Below are positions 45,590 through 58,164 of a DNA stretch of 64,000 nt, piece by piece. This stretch comes from Platycnemis pennipes. Its lineage: Eukaryota > Arthropoda > Insecta > Odonata > Platycnemididae. The notes below the pieces were generated by a model. That model was not told the origin of the DNA, ran no database searches, and saw only the letters and a list, made by a program, of their open reading frames with translations. Each line of letters opens with the position of its first letter. Position 1 is the stretch's first letter. The translations under genes were made by a program, and so were the position numbers. Location: assembly GCA_933228895.1 (NCBI GenBank), contig OW121847.1:90524679-90588678 (forward strand), read 5' to 3'.

Positions 45590-45768
45590 TCACGGCGTCG
45601 TGTTTTCTAACGAAAGATACATGCAGGTGCTTCCTAACTTTGCCGCCCCTCTCGGCATCGTCAAATCCAGCGTATACACATCTCTCATGAATGAGACGAA
45701 GTCGGCGTTTTGCAGTGTGTCGATGTTGAAGTCTCCGTAGAGTTCATCTTGAAACTCGTCAGAATCCA
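45590..45768 (-). pseudogene. Endonuclease (EEP type) fragment of a retroelement
   Basis: The minus frame contains YGDFNIDTLQNADFVSFMRD followed by LGSTCMYLSLENT. This resembles the GDFN...F..FM......TCID..F stretch of exonuclease-endonuclease-phosphatase domains carried by non-LTR retrotransposons and some Helitrons. The usual aspartate after TC is replaced by M-Y. Only this stretch of about 50 residues is seen; upstream sequence has no matching motif. Domain call is tentative, and a small host exon cannot be excluded. Confidence 0.45.
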
Positions 45769-45829
45769 TTGTCTCTCTTGTGTGTAACAGAGAAAAAACT
45801 GGGTGCTCTGACAACCTTGTCATTACACT

Positions 45830-47335
45830 CTTCTATCTTTCGTTCTCTATACCTTTTATTCCGCTCATTTGAACTGATTGGCACCCCGTTATATTCACAA
45901 CAAGGCGCTACACGTTGCTCTCGAAGCTTCTCGTCGACAATAGGCCACCTGCTAGCAGAAGACGATGTCGAAGTGGCACCGGTATTTCGCGACCTGCTTG
46001 CTAATGCTCCTTTCGTCTTCCATTGCTGGTAGTATCGATTCTCATCATATTTTGCTGATCTTAATTTATTTCATCACCCCTGCTGTTTCCTCAAAATGGG
46101 CTTGGATGATTCTTCGATTTTTGAGCGAGTTCGTTCGAAGAGAAAAAAAAATATTTATTCCAATATATTTCTTTCTCCAACAATGTTCATACCATGGTAA
46201 TTTTGAACGAAAGACAACAAATGTAAATTAATTGTAAAATGTAATTTATTGGTTTCCGATACAATAACTGTGTTGAAATGGCATATGGTCGCAGCTGACT
46301 GAGTACGCAAATACAGACGGCTCGCGCAATACGCATCTACCTACTGGCTCATCGCTGGGCGAGTCCTAACATCTCGTTTTAATGTTAACAACATATATTT
46401 TCTTTACGTTAATTTTTTATCGTATAACGCCCACACCAGACCAAATTTTAAGACAATATTACATTAAAATACGTAATATAAAGCGATTTAAATGAAGTGT
46501 GAGAAATTATATAGGAATACGAACATTACCAGATTAGAGAAACAATAATTAAAAGCTTCTCGGGATTAAATTTTAAATTTGGTTAAGCATATGCATGAAT
46601 TATATCTTTAATGAGGAGGAAATCATCCACAGTTATGTCTTAATTGAGTAGATCAGATACGATACCCTTGCACTATACGAAATAAAATAATGATACACAG
46701 AAGAATGCTGCTTCCGCACTGACCTTGGCAAAGAACGGTGGGTAAAGCTAACAATGCACAATTACATACAATAATTACACCTTGTATGATTTATACTCTT
46801 CGAGATCCCACGTCTAAATTCCCTGAGTATTTATGGATGGAAACATTCCTCCATTTTATGGTCATTTAAATTCAAAGTAACGGCTTCAGAGCGACTTTCT
46901 GATATATCGGGGCTAAGGGATTGCTTTATCTCGTCATCTAAAACACCTTCGCAGACTGATCCATATGCAAGAGAAAATAGATCACATCGACCTTTATATC
47001 CCATCATCCTGAATTCGATATTTACATTACAAAATAGTATTTATTGCTGCTACCGTCCTCTTCGTTATTACTCCTTTTCTTTTTTACACATTTTTCTTTT
47101 GGAGTCAGCGATTCAGTGCATAATAATTCAAATTCGCCGTAGTTAATACATCAGCCAGCCTTCCAGCGGAAACTTGCAGCAATTTTGACCTATCAGAGAT
47201 ATTACTTTCTCGATGGGAGTACAATTGAGTCTTTACGAAAGTGCTACATAATAGAACCCTACAGCAGTGTAATATTTTACTTGAACTTACATATGAAGCA
47301 TGCTTCTTTATAACTATGAGGTATGGAAGATAACG
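45830..47335. other. Intergenic, nothing recognised
   Basis: Overlapping plus-strand frames at 45769-46231 match nothing known. No RNA gene or repeat was identified. Confidence 0.4.
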
Positions 47336-47339
47336 GCGC

Positions 47340-47765
47340 AGAGAGGCCAAGACTGGAAGCATGAGAAATGTGGTGCTACCGTATAATGATGAAGATGAAA
47401 TGGATGGACCTAGTGAAAAACAAAGAAGTCTTAAGAAGAGTGGTAGACAAGAGGACTGCTAAGAAATTTAAAAATAAGACGGTATAGGACTTAATCGGCC
47501 ATATATTTAGACATAGCGGCCGGATGAAGTCAAACGTCGGGGAACAAATGAACGGAAAGAAGGGAAAAGGCAGGTTTCGGATGGGATATAAGAAACAAGT
47601 TGCAAAAGATGTGAAAGAGAAGAATTATATCAATATCAAGAGGTTAGCCGATAGGAGAATTGATTGAAGAGCTGCGTCAAGCCAATCTTAGGCTTGGTTG
47701 GAGTAATATTTAGTAGGCAATGGCTGGTTATTTTTTTCTCCCAATGATTTACTGGTGATGATGAA
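47340..47765 (+). mobile_element. Non-LTR retrotransposon 3' tail, copy 5
   Basis: Nearly continuous match to copy 2 with a few stops: EMWCYRIMMKMKWMD, KNKEVLRRVVDKR, DLIGHIFRHSGRMK, GKKGKGRFRMGYK, VKEKNYINIKRLADRR, RAASSQS. The tail includes GGTGATGATGAA. Confidence 0.82.
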
Positions 47766-47769
47766 TAGT

Positions 47770-48675
47770 GAATAGGCATCGCGTATTAGATATTTGCTAA
47801 ATATAGGCGGATGAAAAGCACCGGATCTATTAATGACCTCGTCTCTTTAAACGATAAACGAAGTGAATAACGCTTGGGGTTGATGAGCTTATTTCGACTG
47901 CTATGAACTGGGAGCTCAAATCAAAGGTAATGAGGCAGAAAGGATGAAGAGGGGCCGGTGAAACGAGACAACTAAGTCATCAAGTCGATCGGAGGAGTTC
48001 CCCCAGAGAAACACTGCTGCTAGCGACAGTACCACAAAAAATCCATTTACCCGCAAGCAATTATTCATTTCCCTAAAAATATATGCTCACCGTATTTGAA
48101 TGCGCCCGCAATTTAAGGCAATCAACGAAAATTGATCAAACCTAATGCCCTCGAGCCAGAAAATTTCCCGACCTTTGGGATTGGTCAACGCAGCACGAAA
48201 CGTATCACGTGAAAACGTCAAGACGTAGAATATGCTTAAGGAGAACCACTTCAACGACAAAGTCAAAATGAAAATAGTTTACAAATACAGTGCACTTCAA
48301 TTACTGTGCCATGGATGATTGAGAGAAAGGTGCACGTCTTTATGCATTCACGTGAAGGGAGCAGTTTTTGCCTCTCTCCAGAGATTAACGCCAACCGGAC
48401 GAAACATAGGCGGACATCGTCCGATGTCCAAGTCAATTTTCCACAAAATGATTCAACAGCACGGAAAGAGCACTCACTCATTTATTTACCTGTTAACTAC
48501 TTTTCCTGATCTCTTTATGTCATCATTTATTCGAACAACCCGTTACAACTATCATTCTTAATGCACCACTGCATATTTTTTAAACTCCAATTTGTTCATC
48601 CAGATTTCGGTATAGATTTATCATTCGATAACATCTGCACAACTTCCGCCATTTTAGAAATAATGTATATCCATG
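47770..48675. other. Intergenic, nothing recognised
   Basis: Short overlapping frames around 48263-48561 match nothing known. Confidence 0.4.
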
Positions 48676-48679
48676 AAAG

Positions 48680-48968
48680 CTTCCAGGCTGAATCCTGAAA
48701 GGTCCCAGGATCGAATCCAGACTGCTCACGAAATCAATTTTTTGTATACCGATTATCGCTTTAGTGTTCAGCGGAAATCACTTCCTGCGTAAAACTCTGT
48801 CCGTCGGATGGGACGTTAAACCGAGAACACAATGGCGCCTTTCGTTAGGAGTAAGTACGTTTCATGCCGACGCCTGATTTCTGTCCACCCCTGTTCCGTT
48901 ACATGAAATATTCCTACCCGATTCCAAATGACTGCCGCAACTAGAATGGCGCAAATGATTTTAGTTGT
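48680..48968 (+). mobile_element. SINE family S1, copy 9
   Basis: Box B-like AGGATCGAATCCAG, the family word GTCCGTCGGATGGGACGTTA, then TGGCGCCTTTCGTTAGGAGT, ATGCCGACGCC and CATGAAATATTCCTACC. It faces copy 10 about 470 bp away. Confidence 0.8.
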
Positions 48969-49437
48969 GGGTCTCCTCCCCACCAGATAACTACTAACCA
49001 TTATTACACAGCTTCACACTCATTGACTGGGCGAAATTGGGCCACTCGTACTCTGAGCATGCGCATGAGGAATTGGAGTCAGGAAAACCGGCATTCCGTA
49101 AACTCATGCCGTTCCGAATTATTACCTACTATTTTTCTTAGGAATATTGAATTACTATGTTACTTCGAAAAATCCTGGCGGAATTGATTTTGGCCAATAT
49201 GTTTTCTATGTGAATTGAGGTGGGATATTTAAACAATGAATTGGAATTCCTATTCAATCCGAAGAAGTGAATCATTAAGAAATGAAATCTTGATGAGCAG
49301 TGATGCATACCGACCAAAAGTTGACTTTAAATCAGAGAACGGTTTGAACGGTGAGGCAGGGGAGGCCCCAGGTACTAGTCCCAGCGAAAAGCGAAATTTC
49401 CGCACCAGGGTAGGCCCTGCTAGTTAGTTAGTTATAG

Positions 49438-49766
49438 AGGGGAGGCGACCGACAACTGAGGTCATTTGTGCCATATAGGATAGATTGACAAATGGGTAAC
49501 GGTTGGAGTTTTCAGGGAACGGAGGAAGGGTGGAGAGAAACCCGGCGTCGGCATTAGCCTACTCTTAACGACAGGTGCTAAGGGGACCACGGCTTAACGT
49601 CCCATCCGACAGACGGAGTACTGAACCTGATATGCCCTCCCCTAGGCACTAGGCAAGTAGGGACCGATATGCCACTGAAAAATCCGTCAATGCCGTGTAT
49701 CGAACTCGGGTCCTCAGAATGGGAGGCCAGTACTCTAGCCACCATGCCAACCCGATTCCCCGCTAC
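49438..49766 (-). mobile_element. SINE family S1, copy 10 (near full length)
   Basis: On the minus strand: a box A region GCATGGTGGCTAGAGTACTG, a box B-like GAGTTCGATACAC, the body TCCGTCTGTCGGATGGGACG, GTTAAGAGTAGGCTAATGCC and the end GACCTCAGTTGTCGGTCGCC. One of the best S1 copies. Confidence 0.85.
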
Positions 49767-49984
49767 TAGCTTTCCCTTCTCAATTGTTTCCCACCGATAT
49801 TATCTACCTCGAAAAATAATTGTTTCCTGGCGGAACCACCTTCCCTGTATATCACTTGGGCTTATTTTTCCAGGTTCTAAGAGGCTAAAACGCTAGTCCT
49901 ATGAGAATTTCTCCAGAGAAAAAAATTGGCCTTAACCTTGTGGACGGTGGCGCTGTGGGCACAACTACGGTTTGCCTGTGGCAC

Positions 49985-50115
49985 TGTATGTACGGCAGGC
50001 CGGCAGTATCTTGTCCAAGGCCTCTGAGTTCCACAGGTGCCTTATTAACTAAATTGAAGAAGCACCTGGCCAAAATCAGGTGGTTTCGGGTTCGAGTTCC
50101 GGTCACGGTGAATTT
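49985..50115 (+). repeat. Possible tRNA-like repeat head
   Basis: AGCACCTGGCCAAAATCAGG followed by TTTCGGGTTCGAGTTCCGGT could be the anticodon arm and T arm of a tRNA-derived repeat with a box B. Its 3' body matches neither S1 nor S2. A functional tRNA is unlikely because no paired acceptor stem was found. Confidence 0.3.
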
Positions 50116-50119
50116 ATTC

Positions 50120-52285
50120 TTTGGAAATAATCTACTAGTTATAATGGAGTTCAGCGGCTGACTCCGCTAAGGCATTTGCTGTCAATTCGTAATCCTTGTC
50201 AGCTGGTCCTAGGGTCAATATCTTAAAGCCCAACTACTTTGGTTGGAATGAGCTTAATTTAACATAGCTTCATGCAAAAGTTCCTCAAGCAGGTAATCTG
50301 AAACACCATTGATTAATATTCAGCCTGAGTAAGGCTGAATCAGTCCAGAATATAGCATAGCGAAATGTCCTCGATGCTCACAAAGGGTGTGCATTTACTT
50401 ACCCATCTTCACATGTTGCTTGATGCGATGGCCGTGGCTATCAGATTTCTCCAGAAGATGACCTTCTTTGTACTTTAGACTATGTGGTATGAAATCTGGA
50501 AGTTAAGGCAAAACAAACAGCATCAGACAACTGTTCAGGGAAAGAAAATCATATTATTTCTGTATCTCTTTCTCATCTCTGTAATCTCTCATTTAGAAGG
50601 ATATAGCAAGCATCAGATACAATTTCCTCGTTTTTAGCTACAATTTCGATCGCTAACACCATCTTGATGGATGAGAGTTTGAGATGAATTCTTATCCTTT
50701 GAATTTACATACTTTCCCATACTGCTTTTTACCCATATTCGACACCAGTCAAAGTTCTGTGTACCTATCATAGGAACCAGAATTCAATCACTTTTATCGA
50801 TAAAGTTGTTTGGAATTTGATTTGATATTTTAAAATGTAATAGGATATGCAGAATAACAAAATAAATTTCATGAAGAAAGGTAAATAATCATCGCTAGCG
50901 CTTAAATATTTATGAATTTACAATTTACTAACGAAGCGACATCTATGCCTAGCTTCTATCAGATAATCTCTGAAGAGTAGTCGTGAATAAAAAATTTCGG
51001 GCGAGAGGCTTGAGCTCGCAGTTTCAATGCTCAACTGAGGCAAGAGTTTCTTCGCCATAACCCATTTCCTAGGACCTCGTATAATTGAAATCAGATTTTC
51101 TCACGTAATATGAACAGAAACATCCACTTTATATACCCGAGAACTAACATTTCCTTTAACTAGATGGCATATGGAGATACTCTTCTTCATGATGATAAAA
51201 TATGATCTTAGATGCACATCTAATGTTACCAGAAGGTGATTCCAATTTCAAATATTTAAGTAGATGACAACACTTCGGGAGAATGCAGGAACAGTAAGAG
51301 TTTTGAAAACTTGTAAAATAAAAAAAAGTGCAACCATGTGCACAATCAACAAATCAACTACGTTCCAATCGTTTAAGGTGTTTTTGAAGAGAAAACGAGC
51401 GATACATCATTCATAACAGCCAATACATATCGGCTCACATTAGTGATGTGTCCGGAAAAGCCACGATGCTTTAGGATATGAAAAAATTTCAGGAATAAAA
51501 AAATCCCCGAAGGAAACTACGAACAACGCGACTCATTTCCGTGGGACTGATACATGTTGGAGGATAACAGGCATTCGAGCGGAAAAAAAGTGATTCGACT
51601 TTCAAACCGTGCCAAAAAGTAGAATAAGGAGTGAATTACGATCCATTGTTATAAAAAAGGAGCTCAGAAGTGTCCTTTGCTCGATGTTATCTGCGCGATT
51701 CATCAACCGCCTCGCTGCTAAGTTCAGCACACGCATTTTTATCAGCGAGGAAACGCTAAACATTGCTGTCAAATCATTTCCATGCTTTCATAGACGAAGT
51801 GAAGTCGTTTATCGCGCACTGGCCATTGAGACATGGCAAGTTGGAAGTTCCAAGACGTATTCTACCTGATAATGTTATTTCATACAAAAACAAGCAGTGG
51901 AACATAGCAACTAATGAAAAATGACACAGAAGGGTAAAGCTGAAAGTTATGAAACTAGCTGTAAGAAAATATGAAATTCATTAACTATGTTGTAAATAAC
52001 TGCCTAAAATTACAGTTTGGTAGGAGTAAGCCTATTATTTAAGATATTTTGACAATAATATCCTCTTTTTTAATATACTATCATGTCACCATTATACCCA
52101 CAGAATGGGACAAAGTTTATTTTTAGCCATGGAATGTGGTGCTGGGCTGCAGTAGCTGCTAACAGGCGAGTTAACAAACGAACCAAGGCCATTGGACTGC
52201 TGAATAGCTGGGTAGCATATTTGGGCGTGGAGAAAAACCTAGCAACGATAATGGGCTACTCATAAATAAAAGAACCAATACGTAC
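50120..52285. other. Intergenic, nothing recognised
   Basis: No recognisable gene or repeat. A small hairpin ATTCAGCCT/AAGGCTGAAT lies near 50322. Confidence 0.4.
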
Positions 52286-52287
52286 AA

Positions 52288-52442
52288 AGACTAATGCCCC
52301 ATTTGACGGACAAGTTACGGCACTTCATGAGCCATTTCCAGCTCAAGACGGAACAAGTAACACTGAAAAACCTTCGGTGCTGCAGGATTCGAACCCAAAT
52401 CATCTAGATAAAGAGCCAATAATTTAGCCACCACAACAAGAT
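52288..52442 (-). mobile_element. SINE family S1, copy 11 (partial)
   Basis: Complement of box B (GGATTCGAACCCAAAT), TAGCCACCACAAC from the box A region, CACTGAAAAACC and CCATTTGACGGAC from the body. The 3' half is missing. Confidence 0.6.
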
Positions 52443-52444
52443 TT

Positions 52445-54105
52445 ACTGCTGAATTGCATCTAGAAAAAATTTTAACTATTCTAAGGTATTTGGTTCCTAA
52501 AAAGCTACCAATAAGGTACACAAGGATACTCGATTTTTCACATTAGAGTCTTAAGCCTGCATTTAAGCGGAATAAGGCTTCAAAAGATGGTCAATCAATA
52601 TTAGCATTTAGGAGGAACAGCATAATGCATTCAAATAATTTTTAAGGGATATATTCTAGTGCGGTGGATGCATTCATTTTCTTCAGATATCCCATTTACT
52701 AGAAATGCGATTGGACATTTGGCCTCCAGTCCATCCATATTATTCCACTCCAGCTGGTATCACCAACGACGTTAGATCTCCTTGCTATAAATGCTTCTTT
52801 AATATGGTCAACTTTAGGCACCGGCTAGCGAGAGCATTTTTTCGGAGCATAAGAAGAACTGACCGTGAGAGACTGAGTTACACGTATCGGAGTGAAACTA
52901 TGAAATACAGCAATGCATTGAAGATTTTCAGAGAGATTAATTAGACGCAAATATACTTAAAATCAGCTGAAAAAAAATCTGATGAAAAGGTAGAAATCGC
53001 CGTGAAATTATTCATCTGGGCCGTGAATCAAGTAACTTGGATTGCAAAGCTAGCAATCAAAGAACGAATACACACTGACCACCAGCTAACAAGCTTCGTT
53101 TATCATTAAATTCAGTTAATTTTGCCGTACTCTTTAAAAATGCTCCGTTTTCAATGGCAAATGCTGTAATTGAAGGATTTAAAATAAAAGGAAAGGAATA
53201 GAGATTTAACCTAGTGGACATGGCTTCTTTGATGACCCATTCAATCTTACAAGTGCCATTTTTAATGGACAGTGATGGAAAAACATTGAAATTCTTCGGG
53301 ATTTTAAAACGTTCGAATAAATCTAGAATCCTACAAAACACGGTGGCTGGCAAATGGGTAAACTGCAATGGTGGTCTCACATACTCCGATGACAAATTCT
53401 ACAAATAAACTTGGGTAGACAACCCCAGATTCTATCACCTTCCACACTCTTCATAGTCATTTAAAATGCACCTTTCCATTTATATTCAACCGGGCAATTA
53501 CTTAATACATTTTACGCCCATACTTGCCCTCCCTCATTTGCTCAACGAAAGGTAACATTAATGCACTGGTCCAACAATATACTAATTGTAAGCAAAAACT
53601 TTCAAGCATGAATAGTTCCCCCTTATGAGCCATGAATGGCCGTTTACAGCTCTAACTCAAAGCCTCTTCCCGGGTACACATTTTGAGCCGGTGTACAACC
53701 TTCCTATTTTTCGAAATCCCACAGTTGTTAAGACCTCACAATTACTCATCATTACATTATTTTTATTGCTACCGCTTTATTTCGAATTACTTACTTCCAT
53801 TCTCGTCGCCACGTCTGCACAATACCAACGCTTAGCACTTCCTCCGATGGTCTCTGATTTTGCATTCGTGCCACACGATCCCAATACCATATAACGATAC
53901 AATAGCCCGTATTTTTGTGCCACTTATATTGATCGACCGGGGTATTCTATCCGTTTCAATCTATGCAAGAAAATAAGAATACTCTTTAACTAAGGGTGAT
54001 GTTAAATCATAGTTGACGAACATCTAGTCCAGTAGAAACATCAGAGTGACTTTGTACCAAAGGTCTACCAAGCTCAATGCAAGGGTTTTAAGCTGGACTT
54101 TCTTA
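52445..54105. other. Intergenic, nothing recognised
   Basis: Open frames on both strands at 53057-53408 overlap and match nothing known. Confidence 0.4.
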
Positions 54106-54109
54106 AACA

Positions 54110-54345
54110 AATGCAAATGTTTATCTCGAGACATGATGATCTAATGAAGACAATTGCCGAAAGACAAGTGAACGAGAATGGCGATAGAAGACCTAGTATA
54201 AGATGTATAGAACAAGTGATAAAAGATGTGAAAGAGAAGAAATACGTAAATATGAAGAGGTAAACTGATCGTTGACTCGAGTGGAGAGATTCGTCAAACC
54301 AGTCTCAGGATTATTGACCGATGCTGATGATGATGTTCCAGTGGT
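54110..54345 (+). mobile_element. Non-LTR retrotransposon 3' tail, copy 6
   Basis: Short 5'-truncated copy with HDDLMKTIAERQVNENG, RPSIRCIEQVIKDVKEKKY and VNMKR, then a GCTGATGATGATG tail. Stops break the last part. Confidence 0.78.
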
Positions 54346-54377
54346 AAATGGATTTGTGTTCCCTAATCACTCTCTCT

Positions 54378-54498
54378 TCCTGACCTCACCATTTCTTTCT
54401 TCCCGAACCTGACTTATTGCATCTCCCTTCGCATCTCTCTTTTCCTGACCTCCCCATTTCTTCCTTCCCCAAACTGACTTATTGCACCTCCCTTCGCA
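54378..54498. repeat. Tandem duplication, about 65-bp unit
   Basis: TCCTGACCTCACCATTTCTT (54378) and TCCTGACCTCCCCATTTCTT (54443) start two adjacent C/T-rich units. Both end near GACTTATTGCA followed by TCTCCCTTCGCA or CCTCCCTTCGCA. Confidence 0.75.
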
Positions 54499-54621
54499 GT
54501 CAGGTGACGAAACCTCCCCCTCTTTCCTTCCGTCCCAGTCATGTTGGTTCTCCTTGGTTCCCCGTCCTCCTGTTCTTCCCTCCCCCACCCATTTCATCAC
54601 TGCCTCCAAAAAGTTGGTGCG

Positions 54622-54932
54622 ATGGGGAGACGACGCACAACTAAGGTCATTTACGCCATTAATGATGGGTGATATTGCGGTAGAGGCAGAGGAACTTCAG
54701 AAAATAAAGAAAGGGTGGAGAAAATTCTGAAATTGGTGATAGACAATTTTACAGACAGATTCTAAGCGTCCAAGATGTCTCATTCGACGGATTGAGTACT
54801 GAACTCGAATAATTATCCACACAGCATTCATGTAGGAACCGGCGTTTGATAAACCCCTGCCACTGCCTGGATTCAAAACCAAACCCTCCGGAGGAGGTCA
54901 GTAATCTAGCCACTACACCAAAACCCCTGGAG
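54622..54932 (-). mobile_element. SINE family S1, copy 12 (decayed)
   Basis: Complement of the S1 end (GACGACGCACAACTAAGGTC), CTCATTCGACGGATTGAGTA, CACACAGCATTCATGTAGG and CTAGCCACTACACCA from the box A region, in the right order. Confidence 0.7.
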
Positions 54933-54934
54933 AG

Positions 54935-55358
54935 CTATCCTTGCACTCTTTTCGCTCAAATAGACAGTTGCTACCATTCCCTCTCACGCGCCTTTCTTTA
55001 AAGAATAACTGAAACTTGCACATACTTTAATTCCATCAATCAATATTTTTCATTCTCCTTGCAGCCATATCTCCATCTCCCTACCATAATTACAATAATA
55101 ATTACTCTCAGACTTTTCTCGGTCAATCCTATTTCGTCCTATTTACTCTTCTTTTCACATTCATCACTAGAGCAACAAGAATTTATTGATAGATCTCTGC
55201 CCACATTCAATAACTCTTTTCCAAAATGCATATTTCTCTCACTCAATCACAATGCAAGAAGAAATCAATCATTTTTCCATTAGGGCAGAATACTTTCTGG
55301 ACAGCCCTTACTTACTATCCTTACACTTACAATCCTCGCCATTTAATTTTCTGCGTGC
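54935..55358. other. Intergenic, nothing recognised
   Basis: C/T-rich, no recognisable gene or repeat. Confidence 0.4.
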
Positions 55359-55361
55359 CAG

Positions 55362-55515
55362 AATTACGTAAGAAATCGCAGGTGTCCCAGGGATAGGAAC
55401 TGGTCCCCCTACCCTGAATGTGTGAATTTCACACGCCTTATTACGGGGTGAGCTCTACCCTCACCTATCAAAAACCATCCTTAAGGCTGAACACTAATTT
55501 TTTTTTACCTCTTTT
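55362..55515 (+). mobile_element. SINE family S2, 3' half
   Basis: AATCGCAGGTGTCCCAGGGA, ACTGGTCCCCCTACC, GTGTGAATTTCACACGCC and GGGGTGAGCTCTACCCTCAC, then a T run. This is the cleanest copy of the S2 end; the tRNA head is absent. Confidence 0.75.
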
Positions 55516-55517
55516 CT

Positions 55518-57580
55518 TAACACATAAATTAACGCTTTTTTGCACTTATGACAAGTGTATGAGAAAATAACCTTTTTCACGCATGCGCTCACCATGTTTC
55601 ACCAATACCATTCTCCAAAAGGTCAAAAAATGTACAAATTACTCTTTCTGAGCCATCTCAAACCAACCCAACCGTTTATATCACCTTGAAATAAAGATGG
55701 CATCGTATAACCAATTAGAATACGAAATATTACAAGTTTGGAGGAAAATTCATTGTCAAAAAACGAATGTTCTTCTCATTCGGAATCAGCACTGATTCAT
55801 CCTCATACTATTTTACGGGAGGAAATGTAGTGCACCGAAAAAGGTTTATCTAAATATCGTACTTCACACCGTTATGTAAAGTACCAGGAAATTTTAAGAA
55901 CCTTAAGATAATTTGATATCCAACAGGGTAGCCAGGTTGGCCACACACCGGCCTTACACCCAAATGACTGTGGGTCCATCCACTGTTCATGGATCTCTTT
56001 TATGGTAAGGTTAAAGTTGAGGTTAGATGGTGAGATACAATCCAAGCACCTCCAAGCACTATCATAACGAGGCAACATGAGTCTATTAACTAGGAGAAAA
56101 TATCCGCCCCACCTTTGAAATATGTTACTCCCGAAACTGAGAATGATAACCAAAGCAAAACGGATGATTTTGAAGCCAGGATTTAGAAAGTGATTACCAT
56201 TAACCAGTAGTTTGCACAGACCTTAAACATTTATCATGGTTACCGTCAGTTGCAATATTTGCAAAGCACACCAGACAGTCGGGGAGTGTGCAATATCGTA
56301 TCCACATGACACCTTTGCCTGGAAATGTTTTAACTATACATTATGATATCAGGCGTAACAGAAATATCAGCATTCCTTTTTTATTTATCAGGGTGTCTGT
56401 TTGCATTCGTGTTTCATGCCCCGTATGATTAGCATTTTCCACAATAACACTTTTTACCTTAGCTGTCATATGTTTTCCTTATCAACAGCACATTTCATTC
56501 TCTTGGCACGACTGAAAAAATAATCATTTTAAGTTGACAATAAGAAAACTGCTTTGAGGGGTCAAAGCCTGGGGTGCAGTAACTATTATCCCACGGCAAA
56601 GTTGAGGTAATCATGGCAGCAGCGAGCAAGTTACAACAATGATAGATCGCTTTAACTTCATACAGAGAAGACACACGGAACAAACGTCATTGATAGCGCG
56701 GCCCAAAGAAATATTACTCGCAGCGAACGAGTTTTTTTCCATGACGGGCACCTCATGAGATGAAGCCACAGAGCTCTCACAACCGGGCTGACTCGCAACC
56801 GTAACGTTTGGGTAATGAGACCGGTGCAGTGCCCACCTGACTACCCTGGGGAGCAAGACATTATACCCCTTACAGGGCACCTTGAGGAACTCCTTCATGA
56901 ATTCAGTTCTACTGAGATCTAAACAGTTCCTAACGCTACTACTAGGGTAACTTGTACCAAGAAAAAATAACATAGAAAGAGAAGGAGGGACCAGACCTCC
57001 TCTGGGGTGGAGACCAGGAATCTCTGGGGTGGAGATTGAAAAAGCGGTCCATAAAAGAACCAGAAATCACTATCCTTCTATCACTCCCAAGAGCCTTGCT
57101 CTGCAAATTTCGTAATACAGCCACAATTTACTTTTACATCAGTAAAAACAATTAACCGTCAACTCGAGACTGATTAATTTCCAAAAGTAACGATACTGAG
57201 ATCAAACATTTTAATAGAATCACCAAAAAACTAATTTCATGGGTAGTTCCAATGACCGGTTTTCAACTTATAATTTTCAAACGACATGAACGTTACACAA
57301 TAAAAATAAGAAGGTTCTGTTAGTTTGATGGCCAGTAGAATTGCCATAAAATTAAGGGGTTTAATACTATATACTTTTTCTATTCCTCCTATTCATGAAA
57401 CGCAGGGGACAACATCAGCACACTCAAACCTTAGTACGTAAGCATGAATAAAAAGAGTATCAAATGTAATGTAAAATATAGTTTACTATTTCCTTAAATA
57501 AATATTTAATTATTTTCTGCGTCGACGAGCAAACAATTCTGTTCAACGGCTAATTAAAACAAAAAAGTTATGGAAGAAGA
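55518..57580. other. Intergenic, nothing recognised
   Basis: A possible decayed tRNA-like head is near 56750-56830. Open frames at 56495-57124 match nothing known. Confidence 0.4.
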
Positions 57581-57582
57581 AC

Positions 57583-58160
57583 TTGATGAGGCAAAGTATC
57601 AATAATTGCGAGACAGAGTACCCACCGATAGACGAGACAAGAAGCGGAGAGCTAATAGCGAAGATGACATTCTATTGGGAAAATTTATCCACTAACAGCT
57701 GGAGCTTGACTTATGGAAATATAAGCTTGGAAGTATGGAACTACTTCATTAGCACCTACATCTGGTTCAGGCTCTTTTATGGCTATGAGGATGGGCGATA
57801 TCAGCCAAGAAAAAGCAAGACTAAAAGAATTTGAAATGTGGCTTTGTGGTGGAATGATGCAAAAAAATAAAATGGTTCCTAGCGTAGGTTTTCTAAAAAA
57901 TGGCGGCAGACAAAACTAAGATGAAAACTTACAAAAAAATAAGGGAGGTCATTGGACACATCTTGAGACATAAAGGTCTCATAAAGGAAGCAATCGAGGT
58001 GAAAGTGAATGGGAAGAAATGCGGAGATCTTGCAAAAGATATACGGAGGAAGTAGTGAAGGATGTAAAAGAAAATAATTATGTAAATGTGGAAGGATTGG
58101 CCAATGGAAGAACTGAGTGGAGAATTGCGCCTAACCAATCTTTTTTTTTTTTTTGGCTGG
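57583..58160 (+). mobile_element. Non-LTR retrotransposon 3' tail, copy 7 (longest)
   Basis: Extends furthest towards the reverse-transcriptase body. ELIAKMTFYWENLSTNSWSL and TYIWFRLFYGYED match the 'R.AIAK..F..KK.L.T..LSL...VK.YIWS..LYG.ETW' block that precedes the FEMW block in such proteins. KEFEMWLCGGMMQKNK, EVIGHILRHKGLIKEAI and VKENNYVNVEGL follow. It ends ACCAATC and then 14 T residues rather than the GAT-rich tail. Several frameshifts. Confidence 0.78.
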
Positions 58161-58164
58161 AGAT

